From Callaeas wilsoni (taxonomy: Eukaryota > Chordata > Aves > Passeriformes > Callaeidae): DNA of 64,000 bases. A program made the position numbers and the translations under genes. The notes under the pieces were generated by a model. That model worked only from the letters and a program-made list of their open reading frames with translations. It did no database searches and was not told the DNA's origin. The DNA lies in the NCBI GenBank assembly GCA_013398955.1, contig VWPU01011633.1, positions 489,397-553,396 of the forward strand, in the 5' to 3' direction. This document shows, one piece after another, positions 37,624-53,400 of this stretch (the stretch's first letter is position 1; each line of letters starts with the position of its first letter).

Positions 37624-37644
37624 CATTGGCCTTAAGGGCCAATG
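37624..37644 (-). other. Hairpin in EGLN3 3' UTR
   Basis: CATTGGCC and GGCCAATG are perfect 8 bp arms around a 5-base loop. In the EGLN3 mRNA this forms a GC-containing stem in otherwise AT-rich sequence. Confidence 0.55.
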
Positions 37645-38465
37645 CATTGTGTGCCATAAGCCTTCCAAGTTTACTCGACTTTCGGGAGAAAACAGCTGCT
37701 TTACCAAACTGTGAAAATAGAAAACATACAACCCATCCTGCTCAAAACAGAAAAAAAATGGTTTTATAAAGTTGTGAACAGATACATAACTATTTTCCCT
37801 CAGTCCTGGGACAGAAAGGGCAGTACAACTGCACAGCCAGAACGTGCCTCTTGAAAAGCAAACAAAATCCAGAAAATGCAATGACTGTGTAGACAAACAT
37901 CTGGGAAGTCATGTTATTGAAGAGTTGAACCAGCGCAGCAAAATGATGAACAATACATCAACAGGTCCATTTGGACAGACCGTAAAACAACACTCTACAA
38001 ATATCCAATTTAATTTCCCATGTCCAATATCTCTCTGTGCCTGTTAGCAGTCTGCCACTGATCTTAAACTTGCAAAGCTTCTTCCCATTGAACTAGAACT
38101 CTTTTTCCCCATAAAGTGCAAATACGACTCAGGTTTTTACCACTAGTTCCCATGACCATTATCTTAGTTACAAGAGTGATCAAAAGCCAGTTGGCTGAGC
38201 CACTACCACTAGGCTTGAGTATCACATACTCTTTTTTTTTTTTAAACCCTGGGGTTTTTTTCCAGCAAAAGACAAAGAGCAAACAAGTCTTTCTTCTACC
38301 AGACGCAGCATGACAGGAGGCTGCCTTAAGTACCATCAGCATAAGATGCCCATGCTAGACACAACCAGCGCATTCTCGTGCATAAAAACGTTTTGCCCTT
38401 ATTTGCTGGAAATGGAAGTCATCTTTGGGATCTTATTTCCTCACAAAGAGGTCACAAACAGTTGA

Positions 38466-38503
38466 TTAGTCTTCATTAAGAGGTGCTTCTCTCTTCCTTG
38501 CAT
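38466..38503 (-). CDS. EGLN3: EGLN3 exon 5 (C-terminal tail)
   Basis: After the acceptor TTTTGATGTAG, the exon completes a split Asp codon and reads ARKREAPLNED then TAA at 38466-38468. It aligns with the human tail RKTESALTED but has two extra residues at its start and several substitutions. The tail is outside the catalytic fold and is the least conserved part of the protein. The tandem AG seven bases further in would shift the frame, so the first acceptor is the one used. Confidence 0.93.
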
Positions 38504-39611
38504 CTACATCAAAAAGAAGAAAAAGCAAGAAGTGGTTAAGCCAGGGGGTTCGGACTGAATTCATCTGAAAAGTCAGGAACAGAAAAAAGTTGGTTTGTTT
38601 TCAATGAACAGCACTTTCCATTTCAGAATCATGGCATGAATCCACTGTGTGGACTGAACTGCTATATGATACCACAGTATGTTAACAAGGACAGTGACGC
38701 AAGATCTTGTACATTCGTCATTTTGAAATTGAAGATCACTCATGCAATACTTAGGTAGCCCAAAAAGCTTTGAGACCCCAGATCAATGACACTTTCCCCC
38801 ACTGCCTCTTGGCTCCTTTTTCATGATCCTCTTTAAGGGTGAAACCAGTATTTGCTTTGCATATAAGCTACAGAGATGATAACAGTCTGTTCTGAAAATC
38901 ATTTGACTAATTATAACTTTGCCCAGCTGCATACATTTTTAAAAAGACAAGTGCTCTCCACACTGTATTTTGAGGGGGCGGCCCCTGAAGACCAGATCTT
39001 AAACTGCTCTGAACAGCAAACCTTAGATCATGGTCCCAGGTAGGGTGTTGGAACACATCTGGACAACTCAGTCTGTGACTCATATGCCATTACTACAGTA
39101 TCAGGCAGTGTGGCTGCCATTAGAAAGCTGGGTCACCTCTTTGTGGGCTTCTGCCCTTTATTAATATAGAGGACAGACCCTATTTGTCCAGAACATTTAG
39201 AGAACACAATTATTCAACTATCTGTGAAAGTCTCATGACTTTGTGCTAAACAAGATTTGGAAGAGGCAAAATATACCTCCCAAATAACAAAAGAAGAGCA
39301 GACTCTCCGTGACGGGACTAGCCACCCAGCATAGGAAAAAAATCTCAGTCATTTGGGACTCAAATCAGAAACTGTCTCTCCCATTTTCCCTATTTTGTTC
39401 ATCAGGTATTCTAGGGCCAGGCCTGAATCTTCTGTCACAACTTCTCCACTTTGCATAAAATAACTGACTAGCAAGTAGCAGGTGAAAAAGCTTTCTAAAA
39501 ATGCATTACATATGCTTGTAGATACAGAATAACTCCTGGTCTGTCTCTGACTTTGGAAGTATCAAAATGCATTAAATTCTTTCTGGTGAACATTTATAAA
39601 AAAAATCATAC
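38504..39611 (-). other. EGLN3: EGLN3 intron 4
   Basis: 1.1 kb of unique sequence between donor GTATGA and acceptor GATGTAG. No repeat or RNA gene seen. Confidence 0.9.
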
Positions 39612-39685
39612 CAGTTAAGTTCCTGAACTTCTTTTTGGCTTCTGCTCTTTCTTCAGCATCAAAATACCACACAGTCATGGCATAT
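39612..39685 (-). CDS. EGLN3: EGLN3 exon 4
   Basis: 74 bases between acceptor TTCTTTTATAG and donor G|GTATGA. With the two bases from exon 3 it encodes Arg205, which binds the 2-oxoglutarate carboxylate, then YAMTVWYFDAEERAEAKKKF and RNLT. This closes the double-stranded beta-helix core and adds the C-terminal helix. Residues are identical to mammalian EGLN3 over this stretch. Confidence 0.97.
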
Positions 39686-42535
<2,850 letters not shown>

Positions 42536-43754
42536 CTACCTTCAGTTTTAATTTGCTAAGCATCCTCCCACCACCAGTCTGGCTCAGTATTTTTCAGATG
42601 ATCAGTCCAAAACCTAGAGCAGACATCACCTGATGGTATCTTTTCACAAATTTCTTTCACAGGACAGCTCAGCTAGTGTGAAATTAGAAACTGGACAATA
42701 AATACCCTTCATAATTCACAATATACACACTAAAGTAAAATGAAAAAAATTAATTAAACTAAAGCACTAGTATGTACGGTACAAGCTTGTTGTCATTTAC
42801 AAGCTACGTGACTTTGAGGCAGTTTCAGCTGAAATTTGCTTGGGTTTCCACAGATAAGCAGTCATTGCAAAACTGATTTTCCAGTCATAATGAAAGTAGA
42901 AAGCAATCCCAGGATGTCACGCTTTACTACCACTATTCTCCTATATTCATATACACCCCTATGTCCAACTCAAAGTGAGGGTCCCCAGGAGGTGTGGGTG
43001 AAAGTCCATAGAGCAAAGTCTGCAAAAAGCTGCAGCTCCTTTGTGCTGTATTTGCACAGGGCAGTGCATGTTTGCTTTCACGGACTGAGCCACAGAACTA
43101 ACCAAACAGCTTACAGAGCATACTTCTCTCTTTGATCATCTTCAGACTTGCTGATACAATCGCTTAATTCATGGTGTAAATTTCACCTTGAGTGATAAGC
43201 CTAACATGAATTACTCCAAACCACATGACAATCAACAGGTCTTAAAAGGTTTTTTACAGCAAAAACATATTAAACTTAGCTGACATGATCAGCAGCCTAA
43301 GCAGAATGCAGGGAAGAGCAGGTGAGACTGCTGGTAGGATACTGTATCTTTGTCTCACTCACTCTTCACTACTGGGGCCACTCCGCAGTCATACTGATCA
43401 CCACTAAAGCTGTTGCAATAGAAGTGTTGTTCCCACTCCCCTGACATCTCCAGATTGTTGCCAGTATTAGCACCAAGAGTGATGGGAAATGGACTAAATT
43501 CAGGTGGAAAACTGCAGATAGTGTTCAGATGCGGTTTCCGCAGAGATGAGGAGAGAGCCATAATCACTCCTCAATCTAAATGCTGTGCTCCCATAAATAA
43601 GCTGCACAGGAAGCACACCATAGGCTCATGTTCAGCTCACTGTTCACCAGGATGACCTGAGGCTTCCCACAGTCCCCTGGGAAGCAGAGCTGCTTGCAGC
43701 CCACAGTGAGTACTTCTGCAAAGGGCTCTTCCTTCTCAGCGGCAGGAGTCGGAT

Positions 43755-44215
43755 TTGCCCACGTTTAATTTCGTAAGGTTCCTGTTGCCCTGATTCCCCA
43801 GTCCATCTGGGTTCCTTCTAGTGGCAGCCTTGCCCTCAAGGGCATCAACTGGTCCCCCTCAGTTTGGTGTCTTCTGCACAGCTGAAGAGAGTGCTCTCTG
43901 CCGTCTGTTTCAGGTTACTGATACATACAGGTGTTCAACATGACAGGTCCCATGACAGATCCTTGTGGTGCTCCACTTGGTAGCAGCCTCCAGGTATGTT
44001 TGATTGACCACAACCCTCCAAGTCCAACCATCCAATCAGTTTTTTACCCATCTAGTTTTCCATCCATTCAGACCAGAAAATCCTAACTTTGGATATAACA
44101 TTTTACATGCCTGTCCCACAGAATGAGGATATGATTGTGCACCATTTGCATGACCTGCCCCAATGACCAGATATGCGCAGTTGATTATGTAATTGATAGT
44201 TGGAGATTGACAGTA
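43755..44215 (-). mobile_element. CR1 LINE fragment (reverse transcriptase region)
   Basis: Translated on the - strand, the stretch around 43940-43990 reads WRLLPSGAPQGSVMGPVMLN, the SGVPQGSVLGPLLFN motif of CR1-clade reverse transcriptase. The flanking sequence (TCCAACCATCCAATCAGTTTTTTACCCA and on) matches the antisense of the adjoining RT region. Frames are interrupted; it is inactive. It lies in EGLN3 intron 1 in the same direction as the gene. Confidence 0.82.
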
Positions 44216-47200
44216 TAGGCCTTACTAAGAGCAATTGAAATTTTTATCCAGGAACCCCTGAAGTCTTGTTTTCTTCTTCCAAGCACTTGTGAAAGCCATG
44301 CTGTTCTCATAGGACATGACTAGGTAGAGTATAACACATGCTGGTTTAATCATCAAGGAAATTTTACTGTGCCAACAAACACCAGCACAGAAGCTACTGC
44401 CAGCCAGCGCAGAAGATCCCTTGAACCCTCTGCTACTAAGAACAAAATCTATCCACAGGAGTCAGTCATGTAGGAAGTAACTTTCTCCCCCCACAACAAG
44501 CACCAGAACAGTACCTGCAGGCAGCAGAAAGTCACCAGGGCCTGCTCTCCACACCTCAGGCCACACATGCCTAGAGACTAGTGGCCTGCAGGGCCAGGAC
44601 ATTATGCTAAACAAAAGCAAGTACTTTTAATTCCAAGTTATAAGCCCTCTGCCATCACCTGGCAGTTAGGTAGATGCCTTGCTGTAGATCCTCTCTGCTC
44701 TGTTGTCACTCTGCTGTTACAAGTGGCTCCAGAGCTGCACTACATTTCACTATCAGCCTGATAATGGCAGTAAGGGCCAGCCTACAGCATAGTGCTCAAA
44801 AGAAGCTTGTTAAGGGCATGAGTCTGGTGGAAACCACAAGTCAGCTGCATCTTCAATGTAAAAATGGTCTGAGGAAGCTGTGCCCTCACTGGTGAGGACA
44901 ACCCACCTTGTGCATTTCCCCATCCCAGTCGCTAGCACAGCACCTCATGCAGGTGCACCTTCACCCATCCCTGGGTGAATGTAGCGCAGTGAGCTGCATT
45001 AGATCTAACAATTAAAATAGTAACCTTTTGCGAAACAGGATCCTCATACACTGGGAAACATGGCCCTGGTTCCTCTGAAGCCACTCCATTCCCCTCCTCA
45101 ACTGAGCAGGGGAAAAAAAAATGTGATGAAAGGCTCATGGGCTGATAAGGATAGGGAAAGATCACTCACTAGTTACTGTCACAGGCAGAACAGACCATAT
45201 CTGGGGAAACTAGTTTAATTTATTGCCAATCAAATCAGAATAGGATAATGAAAAATAAAACCAAACCTTAAGACACCTTCCCCCTACCCCTCCCTTCTTC
45301 CCAAGCTCAACTTCACTCCCAAGTTCTCTGCTTGGCCAGTGGTGGGTCCATCTTGTAGCCGGCTGGCATCAGCTCTGTCAGACATGGGGGAAGCTTCTGG
45401 GAGCTGCTCACAAAAGCAACCCTGGTCGCCTCTCAGCTACCAAAACCTTGCCCTGCAAACCCAACACGTCCTGAGAGCTAAGAGTACAAAGGAGAAGGGG
45501 CAGCGATTCCGACAGCTGGACAGGGAGGAGGGCTGTGCTGGGGAGCCAGGCGCGGCACAGCTGCTGCCCAGGGCACGGGCACTCACACCACCAGCGAGGC
45601 GCAGCTCAGCAGAGCTGTGCTCGCCATACCAGAGGGAGGATGCACGATGGGAATACAACTTTGTTGACTGATAATACCTCGTTTTTAAGTCGATGTACAA
45701 CACAAAATTATGGCAGCCTTAAGTCTCTGTTTGGAGAGTAGACATTACTCCAAGATTACTGAACTGCCTAAAAATCAATCCAATATTACTACTATTTTTT
45801 AATGGCACAAACAAAAAGCCACTGAACAGTAGACTGAAGGGCAGATCCTAAAAGGGATTTAGGTGCTTTATTTACTATGGAAAATCTAGGCAAAAGGCCA
45901 GAGTTTTCCCTGGCCTCCCTCACATAATATGTTCTCTTAGCAGAACATGTGCTTTGTCTCCAACATTGATGCATAACTTATTTATTTACAGTGTGCACCT
46001 TTTGCAACTGCAACACTCAGTCTCTTGAGATTAAGTGGAACAATTCCCACAGAATCCTAAAGCAGTGACCACACTATAGCTTAACTTTCAGAAAAGCAAA
46101 GACAAGAAAGTTTTCTAGTAGCAGAAGCAAAAGAAGAAAAGCAGAAGTGAAATATCCTTTTTCCTGGCATAGCGAATATTTGAATGAAACCTTAAACAAT
46201 GAAGGGAAATCATTCTGGTCCTCCTAGAGACTGTTGAAACGATATCAGGTTTTATCAGAGCAATGGCTGGAGCAGCTCCAGAGCAGATCAAGCTGGCCTC
46301 AGCAGGGATTCCAGCTGTTAGCAGTACTTTTGGATTCATTTAAAGCAAACAAGAAACAGGAGATGAGATGCGTGACCCAGACTTAATTTAGGTAATTTGT
46401 GAACACTGGTATTTGCCAGTTTAGTGCACGGTCTAGTTACAAAAGCCAGAGGCTCAATAACAATAATCAAACCATTTACCAGGTGTGCACGTGGAGTGTT
46501 AGTAAAAAATGTTTCCTATACTTTTGGCTGTTGTGTCCAGAAGAGCACAGTCCATTTTTGGAAGCAAGTCCTCCCTTCATTAACCAGCTCCAAACCTAAA
46601 CCAATCAAACTAACTATAGCAGGCAGTAATGAGCAGGAATGTGCCTTTCTTTTTCAATACAATCTATTACAATGGCTGTTGGTTGGCTTAACCTCTCAGT
46701 GTAAGCACTCAGAAAATTTCTGCAACACTCCCTTTTTCTAAGCTAAAAAAAGAAGAGTTTGTCTTACACAACAGCTGAATAGTTAAAAACTGATATCCAG
46801 ATGCATGCCTTTGGAGTCACACATACACACCACCATATGAAGACCAACGCTCTTGTAGTCTAGTCAACAGTCATAAATTAAACCCTACAAAACTTGGAAA
46901 ATGAAAACCAAATAATCAAGACTAAAGTTACTGCCCTGTTATTTTCAGGGATGTTAGCTTTCCCAAGAGGGTGAAAATCAACCACAAGTTAAATTAGCAG
47001 CAATTACCAGCTTTAGTAAGGACCCAGGAATCATCAGTAAATTCCACACTGCACAGAAGCTTGCAAAAATAAGTTACCTATCATTCAGTCCAAGTATTAC
47101 ACTCAAGTCAGCCAGAGAAATCTGCAAGTCAAACTGCAAGACACTAGCAAAGTTTGAAGGCAGATAAAAAACAACTGTTCCACTGAGAGGATTTTTCCCT

Positions 47201-50039
47201 GCCTCCCAGTGCTTCTAGCAAGGAGAAAAACAAATTCTCTTAGCTGATGGCCAGGATCATGCTGTGAGACATGATTTACAAAACAAGCAATGCTAGAGCA
47301 GCCTGATACTTGGAACAGAACATTTCAGAAACTATCTCAGATAGAAGATGTTTCTAAGTGGAAATGAACAGTGCTTAATAGGAAGCAGTGGTGACACCAG
47401 GTCAGAAGAAGCAGCTCTCTGTGCCTATGAGCACTAAGCCAGCGTCCCAGTGCACTCCCAGTGCAGACTGTATAGATGGTATTGTAACCCCATACTAATC
47501 CTGTATTTTTCTCACAGAATTAGTATGATCTTTGCAACCAGCAGAGAAAATCCTGACCTGTACAACTCAATCCTGCCAACACCAACCATCCTTGCAGACT
47601 AAGCTAAAGACTCCATAGTATGCTTTTCCATTTTCTGTACCAGATTTATAAGCTATATTGCTGAACAGCAGCTACTTTTGATCCCTTTTGTAGATCATCT
47701 CTGTGTACAGCTTGGACATCAAACAGTTAAATTCAGAAGTTACGTGTAAAGTTAGTTGAAAGGTTCTATATAGGTACAAAGCAATGCTGATCTACAATAT
47801 CACTATGATGGCTGTCTAGAAAATCAAGGTATTAATAAGAATTAACGGTGATGTAGCCACTGCAGCTTTCATACATATTTCTATTTGGCTGTACACTTCC
47901 CAAATTTCAGCCCAATATGCGGTTCTCAGTTCTGAACTCAAAGGGCAAACAAAAATCACTTTTGACCAGTCCTCTAGGAAATGAGGACTACCAGGGTTCA
48001 CTTGATTGTCTTAGTTTTGAATATATATTGTGCTCAACCTGATTCTAGTTTATAGATGTGTACAGTCTTTACAACCAGAAAGGGAAAAGCACCCAGCACA
48101 CTGTACATTAAAAGAACATGAGAAGTCTGACATTGCATGATCAAAGACAAAAGATTCTCAGTTGAGGCTTGACTGACACACAAACACTATGGGGTGTTTC
48201 TTAAGTAATTTCTTATTGCACCCAATTGCACTCAAGTGTTTTCTGCCACATAGCTTATAAAGGTTAAGTATAAAATATTCACGAACATTATTAAATATTA
48301 GTTTGTTTAAATTTAAGAAAGTTAAAACATTCAACTGCTACACTGAAGCATGAACTGGGAACATTGGTCTAACTTAATACTCTATAGAGATGGGAAAGAA
48401 CAGAGGGAAGAAAAGTACATTGAAACACCAACAAATCAGAGACATTAGCTTACTGCCTGTTGGAAAGGGAATCACCAGTTCCAAGAGGGAGTAAAATTCT
48501 GCTCGCTTCAGTCAAGCAACACATGAAATAGGATTCAGTGGCAGTATTGCATGAGAAACTGGTCCCTCATTTACTCACCATAACTTGCTTATCAGTCTTC
48601 AATCAAACTATTACTTGTAACTATAAAAAAATCCCCTGTTTCCATGGATAGCATTTTTGCCAGGTGGTCTGGTACTTGCTTCTCCTTGCTTACAGGCAAG
48701 CTTGATCATCAGATTCAGATCTTCCAGGAGCTGAAACCTCATCTCTGCTTTTTTAATTTTATTTAGTCTTTTGCATGCGCCATCATTGCTTGCTTGCTTT
48801 TTTGCAGGTACATAAAAGCACTTTTTTAAGAATTTTTTGACGAATAGACAGAGTGGGAATTGTGGGAAAGACTGTTCTCTCATCTGCAGGAAAAAGATGC
48901 TAAGACACTGGTTTATTTTTGCTTACCAACCAAAAGTCTATTATTACCTGATAATATTCTGATTACTGTAAGATGGAAAACTGTTCCTGCTTGTTAAATT
49001 TCTTCTAAGAACTTAGGGTACAAACAAAGAGCTACCTATGAAGGCTCCGTTCATGGATTATCTCCATGCCACACAGCTGTTGATGACTGGCATATTATCT
49101 AGTTGTAGCTCAAGGAGCCTCTAATAACCTTTCAAATCTTATGGAATGTGTCTGTAAGGAAGCCAGAGCACAGATTGATGCTGCTTTAAAAATGAGCTCC
49201 CTGTTAAATGAATCTGTGATGGGGTTTAGGAAGCTTTCCTAATGATTGGCAACAAAATTTAGTTTTTCATAGCCTATTAATATGAAGGACTGTTTCAGAC
49301 CGTGACTACTTTTTTTATTTTTCTTAACAGAACACACACTTAGAAATAAATCTGGATGCCCTTCAGGTTCAAGCTGGCTGCCAGAGCAGTGCCACTGTGA
49401 AATGGGAAGGCAGGAAACAGCCGTGCCTCGTGTAGGCAGCAGCCATCTGCAACTGTCAAGAGAACAGGGAGCATTTGCGGACCAGCCTTTGGAGACAGTA
49501 GTGAGTTGTGTTGAGCTGTCCCCATTGCTGGATACTTCCTGGGATCCTACAGGATCCTAAAGTCAAGGGGCACTTCAGAAACTCTGAAAGGATCTGACCA
49601 TGGAGGAAGTTCCTCAGGTTTCCAAGAGCAAAAGAGTCTCAGGCATTCATCTACCACTGTATACTGTCTACATTGCTCACATTTTTTAAAAAGCCAAGTA
49701 AACTAACACTACTTTCAGACCACCACCCAAAATCTCTGTATTCAGCCTCTGGGCACAGCAAGGAGAAAACAGAACACTGAAAGTTAAGGAAACAAATCTG
49801 AAACTACCGTAGGATCACAACTGTCCTTGCAGTGAGCATCTTCACCTGTTCTAATAATTAAAAGAATTAACCTCCTTTCTTGTATGCTTAATTAATCTAC
49901 ATATGTCTGTGCACATGTCAATTAACACTCTTCTCCAGTACTTCAAGTGCTTCTCTCATCTTCTGCAAATGCAAAATCAGGCAAGATTTTTATTTTACAT
50001 CCTCCTCTGACCTAAAACTACGCTTTGGTCTGTGATGTT

Positions 50040-50440
50040 ACTGGGTCGTTGTGCCTTGCACGCACACAGCGGCAACACCGCTCCAGAAGCGATTAGCGCG
50101 CTGTGAAGAGCAGGCATACCATCACGGCAGGACCTGAAATTTAAAAGGCTATTGCCAGTGAATTAGTTCAGTCAAGGATATTCAGATTAAGTCTCCAATT
50201 AGCAGCTGTAAACATGCGCAGTGCATCGATGTATCAATAAAGGCTGTTCAGTTTAGAGAGACCGCCCGCCCCTGCGCCTCGGAGCCCTGGCTCGGGGCCA
50301 GCGAGATGATGGCTTAACGACAGTGCTACGTGCGGAGCGTGAGGCGATCGGCGATCAAATGCAAACTTTACTCCAGAGTGCACTTCAGAGAGAGGCTGCG
50401 GAGGCAAGAGGGGAAACCCACACACGCAGCAAGCACACAG
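50040..50440. promoter_or_regulatory. CpG-rich intronic patch with paired hypoxia-response cores (candidate EGLN3 enhancer)
   Basis: Within AT-rich intron 1 this patch is rich in CpG, with blocks at about 50040-50130 and 50255-50360. TACGTG at 50327-50332 carries the HIF core ACGTG, and a second core GCGTG follows at 50337-50341, nine bases later in the same direction. CACGC next to CACAG occurs at 50058-50068 and again near 50424-50437. It lies about 13.2 kb downstream of the start codon. A functional HIF-binding element about 12 kb into intron 1 is established for human EGLN3, and this is the best positional match here. Function in this species is inference. Confidence 0.6.
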
Positions 50441-53400
50441 GCGCTCAAGGCACTTCTCAGCTCTCGTTCTTACTGGGCTGTCCCTCCCTCCTGGGCTGCA
50501 AACACAGGCACAGAGGCTTAGATCCCACACTTCAAAAACAAAAAAAAAATACTGTCTAATTACATTTAGGATTATTTTTGCCTTTTGCTGAAGCCCTCTT
50601 TCATCACCCAGAAAACTCCTTCAGTCCTCTCCTCTCCCCAAAGAACCAAACCTGGCCAAGCTGCACTAATGAGAAAGCATCCTCAGCAATTGATGCAAAT
50701 GGAGAAAGCATCCCCTGTAATGAGCCCTGGGGGACACTGTGACAAGCACCACCCCCGCAGAAAGGCAAATTCGTAAATAAGTGCAAGCTCATTAAGGAAA
50801 TCGGTAAGGACTGTCCCTGTATGTTCAGTTTCTCAGCAGGGAATAAAAGCCTGGTAACCAGCACAGACATCCTCTGAGGAACATTTCTCATCTGTGAGGT
50901 AGAAAGATAATCTCACAGTTCCTGAAATATTCCAGCCTTTCATTCTTCATCAGCATGTCAGACCTTTTCAGTTCTGCTACTAGTCACCCAGAGGATTACA
51001 CCACTTTGTTTTTTGCAACATGTAAAGAACTGCATATTTTGATGCTCTTGTGGTTGCACTAATAAAGGTCAGGGAAGACAGCCACAACACAGGCAAACTT
51101 TTGCTGCTCTTGGAGCTGCCTGAGCTGCCAACATCCTTTTCTTATTATTATCCACTTATTTTTAGCCTGTGGGCACAGGGCAAGTGAGCAACACTGCCCA
51201 CAAAACTTTTATCGGCTCATATTTGGTATGCAGCACCTCAAACACTTCCCGGGAGCTCACCGGGAGCAGCCCTGGACATCCTGGCAGGCAGAGGTGATGA
51301 GCCACCACCTCTGATGAAGCAGGTGTGCCAAGGGGACGGGAGGAACAGTCCTTCCTTGAGGCCACCATCCAGGACACCTCTTGTGACCCTGCATGATCCC
51401 ACCGCATCAGAGGCAGCACCACACTGGGGGAGATGTTTTCCTTTGCACCCTTTGGCTCAGTGAAAAACACCTTCCACTGCCAGAGAGGAATGCAGGGTTC
51501 AGAGAAGCACCATCACACTTGGCAGCTACCCCGAATATGCCTCAAGGGTCCTCCCTGTCAGAGCCGTTTGGGCTTCTGAGGCTGCTAAGACATCACTGTG
51601 CTGCATAAACAGAGATCAACGTTCTCAAGTGCTTGTTATCACAGCAGTAGCACCAAATTAATGCTAATTGATGAGATCAGTTATCTCCTATGCTAATTTT
51701 GGAAGGAAGCCGTCTCACTCACTACCCACACATCTTTTGCTCATCCATACCTTTACAGAGGACCTTGCCCAGATAACAGTATCCTGCATAAGATTTTGAA
51801 TGAATATTTAAGGGTAAAACCCATTAAAATTATCTGTAACAAATTACCATCAGAAATAATTTCTACTATGGTTCAATAACGTGTAGTCTTTACCTCTAAG
51901 GCTTCGCCTGCACACAGTTGTACTGCTCTGTCTACATGTGCACTTTAGAACAGTGCAATCTCTCAATTAAAGCGGATAGATGTGTATTCAGTGACACACC
52001 ATCTTCTGTGCAGGAAAGGGAAGCAAGATTCAAGGCAAATTTGTAATACTGTAACTGTACACTTATTGTAAGGCTAGGCAATAAAATGTATCGATAAAAA
52101 AATCAAAAACATCTTCCTAAGTGTTTTAGTGCCTTCCCTCTCCACCATCTACACAGCTGGTACTTGCAGCACCACCAAGGTATGCGTAGATGGACACTCG
52201 GCACCTCTGAGCAAAGTAAGCATGCATAGACAGACATGCACTCACCACAAACTGACTGCCAGCCTTACATCTGCACGTCTTAAAGATGTTCACAAAATCT
52301 CTCAACTGAACAAGGAAGTCTGCTCCTTAACCCAGCCATGGACAACATTGGATTCTGGATTTGAATATCAGCTGCTGAATTCCCACTTCCCTTTTTCCAC
52401 TGGTCAAGTGTCTCCCATGGATTTATGCTGCCACCACCTGACAGAAGAGACCAACCTAAAGGCCAGCTGCGTTGTGGCCACTGACACAGGCTTCGACTCT
52501 CCTGCTGAGGCAGTAGCCCTGCACAGGGACACAGCCATGCCTGACAGGTTTCAGCCTGCTCACACCTGCTGCTCTGCTTTGCTGCAGTTCCCTCTGGAGC
52601 CTTACCCAGTCATTCTCACCACCACAACCCACTGAAGCAGCAGGCCAGAAGATTTCTCAAGGCCCAGTTCAGGACCGAGTCCTACAGCAATAATGTTCTA
52701 TGGCATCTAAGGCAGTTTTTGCAGGAAGCACTGCAACTGTTGAGCAAAGGAGGCAGTCTCTGGTGTGAGTTCAGGATGTTTCCTGAGGATGCAGAAAGCC
52801 TGGAGTGGTCTTTCTGGCTCACTTCCCTCCTTTTTCCTCTTCCTCTCCATAATCTTTCTTCTGGCAGCCAATGTGACAAGAGCAGTATGTACTCAGAGCC
52901 ACCACAGGGGAAGCCAAGGCTGAGCCAAGCTGGAGGTTGGACAGAGGCTGCTCTCCCAGGATGCCAGCTGGTTGGGCAGCCAGAGGAAGCAGCCCTCATC
53001 CCTGTCTCTTCCCTGGGATGGAGATAAGAGATAGTGACTGTGTAAGCATGACAGGCTGTGGCAAGAGCAGGGGTAAGAAACCACTTGGTGGGGGTCCTGC
53101 ACCTGGCTTTGCTAGAGATGTGGGGCACAAATGCATCTCTGTGGTGGGAAACACAGAGGGGGAAAGCAGGACAGATACTCGAGAGGGAGGCAGAGCTATA
53201 GGGTTACATATGCACACTTCGGTGTGGGGGTCAAGTAGGTACTGTGTCTGCCCATAGCTACAGTCACCATTGGCACAACCAGTGCCTTTTCTAACTGCAG
53301 CCAAAACATTATTCTAATACAGCTTATAACTAGCAGCAGTAGCTTCTACAGATGGTAAGCAGTATGAAACATGCTTTTAACCAAGTGCCAGCAAAGAAAA

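Larger units (their letters stand above)
35980..38465 (-). other. EGLN3: EGLN3 3' untranslated region (extent inferred)
   Basis: The - strand sequence after the EGLN3 stop codon is AT-rich with no competing coding frame. It holds a hairpin at 37624-37644 and two AATAAA signals (36828-36833 and 35999-36004). I place the end after the second, because GTAAATAAAGTACATATTTTC has a typical poly(A)-site look. Ending at the first would give about 1.65 kb, closer to the mammalian length. Confidence 0.6.

Noticed and set aside
52129..52635. 168-codon open frame on the + strand in EGLN3 intron 1
   Set aside because: No recognisable motif, no splice partners and mixed low-complexity composition; consistent with chance in a GC-balanced stretch.
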